Made by a program: the position numbers and the translations under genes | Shown: piece after piece, positions 8,288 through 16,937 of the stretch | Layout of the letters: the number at the start of each line of letters is the position of its first letter | Numbering within the stretch: the stretch's first letter is position 1 | NCBI GenBank assembly: GCA_038117265.1 | Contig: JAYOFO010000005.1 | Location: 7,986-71,985, forward strand | Reading direction: 5' to 3' | DNA length: 64,000 nt | DNA from: JAYPUG01 sp038117265 | GTDB taxonomy: Bacteria > Pseudomonadota > Alphaproteobacteria > UBA6615 | Notes under the pieces: model-generated | Databases searched by the model: none | The model's input: the letters and a program-made list of their open reading frames with translations, nothing else | What the model was told of the DNA's origin: nothing

Positions 8288-9229
8288 TTACGGCGTGAAC
8301 GCGTCGCGAAGGGCGCGGACGGACAGCTGCAGGGCCTCGCGCGAGGCGTCGATCAGCTTTCCGTAGTGCCAGTAGCCGTGGATCATGCCGTCCATGCAGA
8401 CATAGTCCACCGGCACGCCGGCTTTGGCCAGCCGTTCGCCGTATCGTTTGCCGTCGTCGCGCAGCGGGTCGAACTCGGCCGTGACGATCTGCGCCGGCGG
8501 CAGACCCGACAGATCGTCCGCCTTGCAGGGTGAGAGAATCGGGTCGTCGGTCGCCGTCACGCCGGGGGCATAGCAGTCGTAGTACCACCGCATCTGGTCG
8601 CGGTTGAGGAAGTAGTCCTCGTCGAGCAGGGCGTAGGACGGCAGATCCTGCTCGAAGAACATGTCGGTGACCGGATAGACGAGGATCTGGGCCGCGAGCG
8701 CGGGGCCGCCGGCGTCGCGCGCGCGCAGCGCCAGTCCCGCCGCCAGGTTGCCGCCCGCACTCTCGCCGCCGACGGCAATCCGCGACGCATCGCCGCCGAG
8801 TTCGCCCGCGTTCGCGTGGACCCATTGCAGGGCCGCCCAGCAATCTTCGGGTGCCGCGGGGTAGGGATGCTCCGGTGCGAGACGGTAGTCGACCGAGACG
8901 ACGATACAACGCACGTCGCGGCACAGGATGCGGCACTGGGGATCGCGGCTCTCGACGCTGCCGATCACGAAGCCGCCGCCATGGATGAACAGGAAGACCG
9001 GCAACGGCCCCGTGCCGGCCGCGGGCCAGTAGATGCGCACGCGAATATCGCCGCCGGGCCCCGGAATCGTCCGGTCCTCGACCCGGGGCAGATCTACAGG
9101 GTCGAAATTGCGCGGAATGATGAACCGGTCGTAGGCCGCGCGAGCCTCGGGTGGCGGCAAATCCTTCAGCGGCGTCGGCGCGCCGTTGAGCAGGTCGAGG
9201 ACCGCCTGGGCCTGGGGGTGCAGGGACAT
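8288..9229 (-). CDS. Alpha/beta hydrolase, HSL family esterase
   Basis: A 313-residue esterase of the hormone-sensitive lipase family. It shows the oxyanion motif HGGGF, the nucleophile elbow GESAGG, and a C-terminal Asp/His pair in AEFDPLRDDG and GMIHGYW. The ATG at 9229 is preferred because AAAGG stands 9-13 bases ahead; an upstream in-frame ATG at 9280 adds a 17-residue extension not expected in the family. It is the first gene of the minus-strand trio and starts divergently from the isochorismatase gene. It probably hydrolyses a short-chain ester or lactone. Confidence 0.85.
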   Translation of the reverse strand: MSLHPQAQAVLDLLNGAPTPLKDLPPPEARAAYDRFIIPRNFDPVDLPRVEDRTIPGPGGDIRVRIYWPAAGTGPLPVFLFIHGGGFVIGSVESRDPQCRILCRDVRCIVVSVDYRLAPEHPYPAAPEDCWAALQWVHANAGELGGDASRIAVGGESAGGNLAAGLALRARDAGGPALAAQILVYPVTDMFFEQDLPSYALLDEDYFLNRDQMRWYYDCYAPGVTATDDPILSPCKADDLSGLPPAQIVTAEFDPLRDDGKRYGERLAKAGVPVDYVCMDGMIHGYWHYGKLIDASREALQLSVRALRDAFTP

Positions 9230-9391
9230 GGACTGAACCTTTCGTCGCCCGATCTTAGACATCGGGGGCGCCGAAACCAAAGAAATCCGGGGATCTGGCG
9301 CAGCTCACAAGGGTTGACGAAACGGTGAGTCGCTATCGTCTGGGTGGTGCATGCTATGGTCTGCAACCGGCCGGACTCTCGGGAGGATACG

Positions 9392-10123
9392 ATGAAGGAC
9401 GAATTGAGCGATGTCATGTGCGCCAACATCGAGCGGACGCTCGCGCGTGCACTGACCACGCTGGAGGCCAAGGTCGACCCGGCGCATACGGCGCTGGTGG
9501 TGGTCGACGTGCAGAACGATTTCTGCGCCGAGGGCGGCATGCTCGATCGCGAGGGGCTCGACATCTCGCGCATCCAGGCGATGGTGCCCAAGCTCGTGGA
9601 TCTGATCGCGCGTGCGAGAGAGGCGGGTTGCCTCATCGTCTACATCCAGACGATCTACAATTCCGACAGCAACTACATGTCGGATGTCTGGCTCGAACAG
9701 TCGATGAAACGCTGGAAGGGGCGGTTCATCGATTATCCGGTTTGCATGGAAGGTGGCTGGGGCGGCGACTTCTATGACGGGATCGCGCCGCGTCCGGGCG
9801 AGCCCGTGATCCACAAGCACCGTTACGGCGGCTTCGTGGGCACCAACCTCGACATCGTGTTGCGCTCGAACGGCATCCGCACGCTGATCATGACCGGGGC
9901 CATCACCAACGGTTGCGTGGAATCGACCGCGCGCGACGGCTTCTTCCACGACTACTACGTCGTTTTCCTCGACGATTGCACGGGAACCGTCAGCGAGGAG
10001 TTGCATCAGGGAACCCTGTTCAACATCGACCGCTGGTTCGGCGAGGTGAAGGACGCCGAGGATGTGGTCGCGGTCTGGCGCGCGGCCGGGAAGATCGCCG
10101 GCGCGGTGCGCGCGGCGGAGTAG
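9392..10123 (+). CDS. Isochorismatase-family cysteine hydrolase (N-carbamoylsarcosine amidase-like)
   Basis: A 243-residue cysteine hydrolase. The catalytic triad of the family is complete: Asp39 in VVDVQNDF, Lys142 in IHKHRYGG and Cys175 in GAITNGCVES, with the cis-peptide segment before the cysteine. The start at 9392 follows GGGAGGAT. The next genes are hydantoinase HyuA and HyuB. N-carbamoylsarcosine amidohydrolase belongs to this fold and acts after the N-methylhydantoinase in creatinine breakdown, so removing the carbamoyl group from the HyuAB product is a reasonable role. The precise amide is not proven. Confidence 0.8.
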   Translation: MKDELSDVMCANIERTLARALTTLEAKVDPAHTALVVVDVQNDFCAEGGMLDREGLDISRIQAMVPKLVDLIARAREAGCLIVYIQTIYNSDSNYMSDVWLEQSMKRWKGRFIDYPVCMEGGWGGDFYDGIAPRPGEPVIHKHRYGGFVGTNLDIVLRSNGIRTLIMTGAITNGCVESTARDGFFHDYYVVFLDDCTGTVSEELHQGTLFNIDRWFGEVKDAEDVVAVWRAAGKIAGAVRAAE

Positions 10124-10213
10124 TCCCGAAACCCCGATTCCGATCCCCGTCGGGATTTCGTTCGCGTCCCTCCCGGAGTACGATTGCACGCATCTGGGCG
10201 GAGGTAGGCGTTA

Positions 10214-12274
10214 ATGCGTTTTGCGTGCGATACGGGGGGAACGTTCACCGATCTGATCGTCGAGGACGACGACGGATCCCTCGCGATGTACAAGGCGGCG
10301 ACGACACCGGACGATCCGGTGAAGGGCGTATTGGACGCGCTGACGCTCGCGGCCGAGGACCGGGGACTCGATCTTGCCGGCCTGCTGGGCGCCGGCGACA
10401 TGCTGATCCATGGCACGACCCACGCCATCAACGCGATCGTCACGGGAAACACGGCGCGCACCGCGTTCCTGACCACCGCCGGACACCCCGACATTCTGGT
10501 TTTGCGCGAGGGCGGGCGGATCGAGCCGTTCAACTTTACCGTCGCCTATCCCGAGCCCTATGTGCCGCGTGCGCTCACCTTCGAGGTGCCCGAGCGGATC
10601 GACAGCGCCGGCGGGGTGCACGCGCCGCTCGACGAGGCGGCGACGGTCGAGATCATCGCGCGGCTCGCGGAGGCCGAGGTCGAGGCGGTAGCGGTCTGTT
10701 TCCTGTGGTCGATCTACAACCCGGCGCACGAGCTGCGCGTCGGCGCGCTCCTCGACGAGCACCTCCCCGACGTGCCCTACACGCTTTCGCACCGGATCAA
10801 CCCGGCCTTGCGCGAATACCGCCGCGCCTCTGCGACGGCCATCGACGCTTCGCTCAAGCCGCTGATGGGGCGTTACCTGGGCGGGCTGACCGAGCGCCTG
10901 GATGCGACGGGCTTCAAGGGGCGGACCTTGGTGCTGACGTCCCAGGGCGGCATGCTGGACGCCCACGACCTGGCGCAGAAGCCGATCCACGCGATCAATT
11001 CCGGCCCCTCGATGGCGCCGATCGCGGGGCGCAACTACGCCGTGCTCGATTCCGACACACACAACGTCATCATCGCCGACACCGGGGGCACCACCTACGA
11101 CGTCAGCCTGGTGCGCGACGGGCGCATCCCGCTGACCAAGGAGACCTGGATCGGTCAGCCCTTCCGCGGCCACATGACCGGGTTTCCCTCGATCGACATC
11201 AAGAGCGTGGGTGCGGGCGGCGGCTCGATCGCCTGGGTCGATGCGGGCGGGTTGCTGCATGTCGGCCCGCGCAGCGCGGGGGCGGTGCCGGGGCCGGTCT
11301 GCTACGGCGCGGGCGGGACCGAGCCGACCGTCACCGATGCGTGCGTGACGCTTGGTTATCTCGATCCCGACTATTTCCTGGGCGGCAGCATGAAACTCGA
11401 TGCGCGCGCCGCCGCGCAAGCCATCGAGGAACATGTGGCAGGTCCGCTGGGACTGCCGCTGGAGGAGGCCGCTGCCGCGATCCTCAGCGTCGCGACCGAG
11501 AACATGGTCCAGGCGATCTCCGACATCACCGTCGACCAGGGCATCGACCCCGCTGAGTCGGTGCTGATCGGCGGCGGCGGCGCGGCCGGCCTCAACTCGG
11601 TGTTCATCGCGCGCCGGCTGGGCTGTCCGACCCTGATCATCCCCGAAACCGGTGCCGGACTCAGCGCCTCGGGCGCGCTGATGTCGGACCTGACCAACGA
11701 GTACCGCGCCACCTTCTTCACCACCTCGGACGCGTTCGACCGCGACGGCGTCAACGCCACCCTGGCGGCGCTCGAGACCGAGTGCCGCGCCTTCATCGAC
11801 GGGCCGGGGGCCGCGGCCCTGTCCAGCGAGATCGAGTATGCGGCCGAGGCGCGTTACGCCTCGCAGGTCTGGGAGATCGAGGTGCCGCTGCCCGTCGCGC
11901 GCTTCTCGAGCGCGGCCGAACTCGACGCGCTGGCGGAGGCATTCCACGCGATGCACGAGCGCATCTTCGCGATCCGCGACCCCGGCTCGGTGATCGAGTA
12001 TGTCGGCTGGACCGCGACGGCGCGCTGCCGGTTGCGCGAGGGCGGGCCCGGGCGGCTCGCAGCCGGCGGCGGCCATGCGGTGGGCGAGACCCGGAAGGTC
12101 TATTTCGCCGGTTCGGGCACCGTCGATGCGCGAATCCACGACTTCGAGACCATGCAGGCGGGCATCGAGCATGCCGGACCAGCGATCATCGAATCGCCGT
12201 TCACCACCGTGGTTGCCGACGCCGACACGCGCTTCGCGCGCACCGCGTCGGGCAGCCTGGTGATGCGGCCGTAG
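10214..12274 (+). CDS. hyuA: Hydantoinase/oxoprolinase family protein, subunit A
   Basis: A 686-residue HyuA-type subunit of an ATP-dependent hydantoinase or 5-oxoprolinase. The N-terminal ATPase motif DTGGTFTD and the HGTTHAINAI segment near residue 75 are clear, and a second glycine-rich ATP-binding element (DTGGTTYDVS) lies near residue 290. The C-terminal third is the usual beta-rich domain. It is followed after 11 bases by hyuB. The small gamma subunit of acetone carboxylase is missing, which favours cleavage of a hydantoin or lactam ring. The amidase upstream and the SDR and MFS transporter downstream suggest a complete uptake and degradation unit. Confidence 0.9.
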   Translation: MRFACDTGGTFTDLIVEDDDGSLAMYKAATTPDDPVKGVLDALTLAAEDRGLDLAGLLGAGDMLIHGTTHAINAIVTGNTARTAFLTTAGHPDILVLREGGRIEPFNFTVAYPEPYVPRALTFEVPERIDSAGGVHAPLDEAATVEIIARLAEAEVEAVAVCFLWSIYNPAHELRVGALLDEHLPDVPYTLSHRINPALREYRRASATAIDASLKPLMGRYLGGLTERLDATGFKGRTLVLTSQGGMLDAHDLAQKPIHAINSGPSMAPIAGRNYAVLDSDTHNVIIADTGGTTYDVSLVRDGRIPLTKETWIGQPFRGHMTGFPSIDIKSVGAGGGSIAWVDAGGLLHVGPRSAGAVPGPVCYGAGGTEPTVTDACVTLGYLDPDYFLGGSMKLDARAAAQAIEEHVAGPLGLPLEEAAAAILSVATENMVQAISDITVDQGIDPAESVLIGGGGAAGLNSVFIARRLGCPTLIIPETGAGLSASGALMSDLTNEYRATFFTTSDAFDRDGVNATLAALETECRAFIDGPGAAALSSEIEYAAEARYASQVWEIEVPLPVARFSSAAELDALAEAFHAMHERIFAIRDPGSVIEYVGWTATARCRLREGGPGRLAAGGGHAVGETRKVYFAGSGTVDARIHDFETMQAGIEHAGPAIIESPFTTVVADADTRFARTASGSLVMRP

Positions 12275-12285
12275 GGAGGGGCGCG

Positions 12286-14061
12286 ATGACCACGAACAAT
12301 GCGAAGAACGGCAAGACCCTGGATGGCGCCCAGCTGGCGATCCTCGCCAACCGGTTCGAGGGCATCTCCTCGAAGATGGGCAACACGCTGCTGCGCACGG
12401 GGCGCTCGGGCGTGCTCAACCGCGCCAAGGACTTCTCGTGCTGCATCCTGACCGCCGACTGCGATCTACTTGCGGTTGCCGAGAGCCTGCCGATCCACGT
12501 GCTCTCGGGGCCCGACATCATGGCCCGCTCGATGATGGAGTTTCATCCCGATCTGAGGCGGGGCGACGCCTTCCTGCACAACTCGCCCTACCATGGCTGC
12601 TCGCACCCGGCCGACCACACCATCATCATGCCGGTGATCGACGATGACGGGGTGCACCACTTCACCGTTCTCGCCAAGGCCCACCAGGCCGACATCGGCA
12701 ACTCGATCCCGACCACCTATCACGGCACTGCGCGTGACGTTTACGAGGAAGGCGCGCTGATCTTCCCGGCCGTGCAGGTGCTGAAGGACTACAAGACGAT
12801 CGACGACATCGTCCGCATGTGCGAGCTGCGAATCCGGGTGCCCGAGCAATGGCACGGCGACTTCCTGGCGATGCTCGGCTCCGCGCTGATCGGCGAGCGC
12901 GAGCTCCTGGCGCTCGGCGCGGAGGTCGGCTGGGACACGCTGCACGCCTTCACCCGCCAGTGGTTCGACTATTCCGAGAAGCGCATGGCCGACGCCATCG
13001 GCGACATCCCCGCCGGCGAGGCCTCGGCCCAGTCGACCCATGACGCGATTCCGGGCACCCCCGAAGACGGCATCTGCGTGACCTCGAAGGTCTCGGTCGA
13101 TCCCACGGCCGGGCGGATCACCGTCGACCTGCTCGACAATGCCGACCAGATGAATTGCGGACTCAACGTCTCGGAATCCTGCACCCGCACGGCGGCCTAT
13201 ATCGGCGTGTTCAATTCCATCGACCACACGGTGCCCAAGAACGCCGGTTCGCTGCGGCGCATCGACCTCAAGCTCAAGGACGCCGGCGTCGTCGGTATCC
13301 CGCGCCACCCGATCAGCTGCTCGGCGTCGACCACGAACCTCGCCGACCGGATCACCTCGGCGACCCAGCGCGCGATGGCGGAGCTGGGCGACGGGTTCGG
13401 CATGGGCGAGGTCGGTTGCTTCTGCGCGCCCTCCACCGCGGTCGTCTCGGGCAGCGATCCGCGCAACGGCAAGCCCTATGTGAACCAGCTCTTCCTGGGG
13501 CACACGGCGGGCGCCGGTGCGCCGCACCAGGACGCCTGGCTGACCATGTTGCATGTCGGCAACGGCGGCATGTGCTTCATCGATTCCGTCGAACTCGACG
13601 AGGTCTACACCCCGATCCACGTCCACACCCGCCGGCTGATCCCCGACAGCGAGGGGGCGGGCCGGTTTCGCGGCGCGCCGGGAATCGAGGTCGAGTTCGG
13701 GCCCGTCGCGTGCCGCATGGAGGCGGGCTTCGTCCATGACGGCAACATCCATGTGCCGCAGGGCGCGCGGGCGGGGTTGGCCTCTGCGCGCTCGAACCAG
13801 TTCAAGCGCACGCGCAACAAGGCGCTCGAGGGGCTCGATCAGTGCTCGATCGTCTGGGTCGAGGACGGCGAGACCCTGGTCTCGATCGCCCAGGGCGGCG
13901 GCGGGTATGGCGACCCGAAGACACGCGATCCGGCGCGCGTGCTCCACGACGTGCGCGAGGGCATCGTCAGCCGGGAACGCGCAGAGGAAATCTATGCGGT
14001 GGCGATCGCCGACGACATGAGCGTCGATGCGGCGCGCACCGCGCAATTGCGGTCGGCCTGA
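12286..14061 (+). CDS. hyuB: Hydantoinase B/oxoprolinase family protein
   Basis: A 591-residue HyuB subunit, the partner of the HyuA just upstream. The N-terminus has the conserved NRFEGISSKMGNTLLRTGRS region, followed by NRAKDFSC and later HPADHT; the C-terminal part carries GGGGYGDP, a family hallmark. The ATG at 12286 is set by GGGAGGGG nine to fifteen bases before it; a longer frame upstream overlaps hyuA and is not needed. Length and domain order match intact hydantoinase B proteins. Confidence 0.9.
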   Translation: MTTNNAKNGKTLDGAQLAILANRFEGISSKMGNTLLRTGRSGVLNRAKDFSCCILTADCDLLAVAESLPIHVLSGPDIMARSMMEFHPDLRRGDAFLHNSPYHGCSHPADHTIIMPVIDDDGVHHFTVLAKAHQADIGNSIPTTYHGTARDVYEEGALIFPAVQVLKDYKTIDDIVRMCELRIRVPEQWHGDFLAMLGSALIGERELLALGAEVGWDTLHAFTRQWFDYSEKRMADAIGDIPAGEASAQSTHDAIPGTPEDGICVTSKVSVDPTAGRITVDLLDNADQMNCGLNVSESCTRTAAYIGVFNSIDHTVPKNAGSLRRIDLKLKDAGVVGIPRHPISCSASTTNLADRITSATQRAMAELGDGFGMGEVGCFCAPSTAVVSGSDPRNGKPYVNQLFLGHTAGAGAPHQDAWLTMLHVGNGGMCFIDSVELDEVYTPIHVHTRRLIPDSEGAGRFRGAPGIEVEFGPVACRMEAGFVHDGNIHVPQGARAGLASARSNQFKRTRNKALEGLDQCSIVWVEDGETLVSIAQGGGGYGDPKTRDPARVLHDVREGIVSRERAEEIYAVAIADDMSVDAARTAQLRSA

Positions 14062-14094
14062 GGCCGATCATCCAACGAACCGAGGGAGAGAGAC

Positions 14095-14856
14095 ATGAGG
14101 CTCAAGGACAAGTTCGCGATCGTGACCGGTGCGTCGGTCGGAATCGGCGCGGCCATCGCCGAGCGCTTCGGCAAGGAGGGCGCCACGGTGGCGCTCGTCT
14201 ACAAGAGCAACGACGCGGGCGCGGCCGAGGTGGCGAAGAAGGTCGAGGCGGCCGGCGGGAAGGCGAAGCTGTTCAAGGCCGACGTCTCGAAGGTGCCGAA
14301 CATCGAGAAGCTCGTCGCCGACGTGATCGCCGATTTCGGCCGGGTCGACATCCTGGTCAACAATGCCGGCGTGTTCCGCACCGTGCCGGTCATGGAGACG
14401 ACCGAGGAGATCTGGGACGAGCAGCTCGACCTCAATCTCAAGGGCTATTTCTTCATGATCCGGTCGCTGGTGCCGCATTTCCGCGAGAATGGCGGCGGCA
14501 AGGTGGTCAACATCTCGTCCATCGCGGGCACCGGCGCCTTCCCCAACTGTCCGGGCTACTGCGCCTCGAAGGGCGGCGTGGTCAACGTGACGCGCGCGCT
14601 CGCCGCCGAGCTCGGCAAGGAGCGCATCAACGTCAACTCGATCGCGCCGGGCAACGTGGCCACACCGCTGAACGCCCATGTGCGCGGGCCGGGCAACGAG
14701 GAGTATGTCCAGCTCATGAAGACGTTCACGCCAACCGGCATCGACTTCATGGACCCCGAGGACATGACCGGGACGGCGGTGTTCCTCGCGACCGATGATT
14801 CGAAAATGATCCACGGCGAGACGATCATCATCGATGCCGGCTGGAGCGTCTGGTAA
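14095..14856 (+). CDS. Short-chain dehydrogenase/reductase
   Basis: A 253-residue classical SDR with TGASVGIG at the N-terminus, NNAG near residue 90, the Ser ahead of YCASK for the active site and GETIIIDAG at the end. The many lysines and the FabG-like C-terminus place it with 3-oxoacyl-ACP reductase-type enzymes of broad substrate range. A GAGGGAGAGAGAC purine run precedes the ATG. It follows hyuB by 33 bases and precedes an MFS transporter by 4 bases, so it belongs to the hydantoin-type operon, where it could oxidise or reduce the freed product. Confidence 0.85.
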   Translation: MRLKDKFAIVTGASVGIGAAIAERFGKEGATVALVYKSNDAGAAEVAKKVEAAGGKAKLFKADVSKVPNIEKLVADVIADFGRVDILVNNAGVFRTVPVMETTEEIWDEQLDLNLKGYFFMIRSLVPHFRENGGGKVVNISSIAGTGAFPNCPGYCASKGGVVNVTRALAAELGKERINVNSIAPGNVATPLNAHVRGPGNEEYVQLMKTFTPTGIDFMDPEDMTGTAVFLATDDSKMIHGETIIIDAGWSVW

Positions 14857-14860
14857 GCGT

Positions 14861-16069
14861 ATGCGTGCCGTGGGTCGGGAAAACGTCCACTTCCTGCTTC
14901 TGAATCTCGGGCACTTCCTGACCCACTTCTTCATGCTGATCTTCGCGACTGCGGCGGCGCTGACCCTGTCGCGCGACTGGGGGCTCGGCTATGGCGAGCT
15001 GATCGCCTATGCCACGCCCGGCTTCGTCGCCTATGCGGCCGGCACATACCCGGCCGGCTGGCTCGCCGACCGGTGGAGCCGGGAGGGCATGATGGCCGTC
15101 TTCTTCGTAGGAATCGGCGCGGCGTCGGCCGCAACGGCCCTCGCCGAAACCCCGGTCCAGATGGCGCTCGGCCTGCTCGCCATCGGGCTGTTCGCCGCGA
15201 TCTATCACCCGGTGGGCATCACGTTGGTGGTGCATGGCCGCGACCGCACCGGAATTCCCATCGCGATCAACGGCATCTTCGGCAATCTCGGCGTCGCGTC
15301 GGCGGCGCTGATCACCGCGCTGCTGATCGACCATGCCGGCTGGCGCTCGGCCTTCGTCTGGCCGGGCCTGATCTCGGTCGCGCTGGGTGTCGTCTACGTC
15401 TTCGTGGTGGGCGGCCGCAGCGCGGAAGGGCGTTCGCGCGCCCGGCCCGCGGCGGGTGCCGGTGCGCCGCAGTTGGCCTTCGACCGCAACGTGATGATCC
15501 GCGTGCTGGCGATCGTCCTGCTGACCTCCTCGTTGGGCGGTCTGGTGTTCCAGAGCACGACCTTCACCCTGCCCAAGGTGTTCGACGAACAGCTGACCTC
15601 GATCGCCGGCTCGGCGTCGGAGATCGGCGGGTATGCCTTCCTGGTGCTGGCGATCGCGGCGGTCGGCCAGCTTATCGTCGGTTATCTCGTCGACCGGTTC
15701 CCGGTGCGCCGCGTGTTCGCCACGGTCGCGGCCCTGCAGGCGGTGCTGTTCGCCACGATGCCGGGGCTGACGGGGTGGAGCGCGCTGGCGGTCTCGATCG
15801 CGTTCATGTTCGCCGTCTTCGGCCAGATCCCCATCAACGACGTCCTGATCGGGCGGGTCACGAAGAGCGAGTGGCGTGCCCGCGTCTACGCCCTGCGCTA
15901 CACGATCAACTTCGGGGTGATCGCGCTGTCGGTGCCGCTGATCGCCTGGATCCACGCCACCTGGGGCTTCGGCATGCTGTTCATGGTGCTGGCGGTCTCG
16001 GCCGCGTGCATCCTCGCCGCCGTCATGGCGCTGCCGGTACTGCGGTTTGCGGCCGCGCCGGCCGAATAG
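14861..16069 (+). CDS. MFS transporter
   Basis: A 402-residue major facilitator with about twelve hydrophobic spans and the loop motif GWLADRWSREGM between spans 2 and 3, the MFS signature. A second copy-like element, GYLVDRFPVRR, occurs after span 8. I start it at the ATG at 14861, four bases after the SDR stop; an earlier in-frame ATG lies inside the SDR. As last gene of the amidase-hyuA-hyuB-SDR-MFS series, it probably imports the substrate or exports a product. Its direction cannot be told. Confidence 0.85.
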   Translation: MRAVGRENVHFLLLNLGHFLTHFFMLIFATAAALTLSRDWGLGYGELIAYATPGFVAYAAGTYPAGWLADRWSREGMMAVFFVGIGAASAATALAETPVQMALGLLAIGLFAAIYHPVGITLVVHGRDRTGIPIAINGIFGNLGVASAALITALLIDHAGWRSAFVWPGLISVALGVVYVFVVGGRSAEGRSRARPAAGAGAPQLAFDRNVMIRVLAIVLLTSSLGGLVFQSTTFTLPKVFDEQLTSIAGSASEIGGYAFLVLAIAAVGQLIVGYLVDRFPVRRVFATVAALQAVLFATMPGLTGWSALAVSIAFMFAVFGQIPINDVLIGRVTKSEWRARVYALRYTINFGVIALSVPLIAWIHATWGFGMLFMVLAVSAACILAAVMALPVLRFAAAPAE

Positions 16070-16081
16070 CCCGCCGGACGA

Positions 16082-16906
16082 TCAGCTCAGGTCGAACCCC
16101 TTGCGGCGCACATAGGCGCCGAAGTCCGTGCGCTGGGGCACGGCGTACTGGCGCGCCTTGTCGTCGGACCAGCCATAGGTCTCTGCCGTGCCGAACCGCG
16201 CGGGCTCGCGCTGCGACCCGTAGGGGCGGATGTCGGCGCGCCGCCGGTCGTAGGCCGCGATCGCGCCGGCCTGGGCGGCCTCGTCGTAGCGGTCGGTGTG
16301 CACCGTCGCGGCGAGCGGCAAGCGAATGTTGACCCGCGGTGCCCGGGCCGGCCAGCCGACGGTCATGCCCGCGATGGGAAACACCCAGTCGGGCAGTTCG
16401 AGCATCTCGTCGAACAGGTCGACATGGTCGCGGACGGCGCTGATCGAGCAGGTGCCCAGCCCCGCGGCCTCGGCGGCCAGCGCGAACGCCGAGAGCGCGA
16501 TCCCGGCGTCGACCGCGGCGTTGAAGAACGCGTCCAGATGGTCGTTGGCGAACGGAACCCCGTGTCCCTCGGAGACCTGACGCAGGCGCCGGTTGTTGCC
16601 GCAGAACACTAGGAACGCGGGCGCGTCGGCCATCCAGGGCATCGCAGGGAAGAGCGCGTTGATCCGTGCCCGCTTCTCGGGATCGTCGACGATGACGATG
16701 TCGCGCTGCTGCAGGTCGCTCTTGGTCGGCGCACAAAGCGCCAGCGCGCACAGGCGGCGGAGCAGGTCGGGATCGACCTGCCGCGCCCTGTAGCTACGGC
16801 AGGACTGGCGCTCCGCGATGCTGCGGCAGGGTTCGGGGGCGCGCTCGCCCCCCGCCGGGGCATCGTCGAAGCGGAGTTGCAGCAGGTCGTCCATGCTCTC
16901 GGTCAT
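16082..16906 (-). CDS. Nitroreductase family protein
   Basis: A 274-residue FMN-dependent nitroreductase. The N-terminal RQSCRSYRAR segment provides FMN phosphate contacts, and SISAVRDH and GMTVGWPA mark the later flavin-binding strands. The long C-terminal arm after residue 200 resembles the NfsA/Frp subgroup. It reduces nitro compounds, quinones or flavins with NAD(P)H. It lies 31 bases upstream of the acyl-CoA ligase start region's end but runs in the same direction, so it may be the last gene of that operon. The natural substrate is unknown. Confidence 0.8.
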   Translation of the reverse strand: MTESMDDLLQLRFDDAPAGGERAPEPCRSIAERQSCRSYRARQVDPDLLRRLCALALCAPTKSDLQQRDIVIVDDPEKRARINALFPAMPWMADAPAFLVFCGNNRRLRQVSEGHGVPFANDHLDAFFNAAVDAGIALSAFALAAEAAGLGTCSISAVRDHVDLFDEMLELPDWVFPIAGMTVGWPARAPRVNIRLPLAATVHTDRYDEAAQAGAIAAYDRRRADIRPYGSQREPARFGTAETYGWSDDKARQYAVPQRTDFGAYVRRKGFDLS

Positions 16907-16937
16907 GCTGAAGCCTTTCTCGGGCGTCGCGCGCGGT

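Noticed and set aside
10211..12172. A 653-codon minus-strand frame opposite hyuA
   Set aside because: Composition (Arg, His, Asp and Gly rich, no motifs) is that of an antisense shadow; hyuA itself is complete.
10214..14061. Acetone carboxylase instead of hydantoinase
   Set aside because: The small gamma subunit gene is absent and the amidase neighbour fits hydantoin chemistry better.
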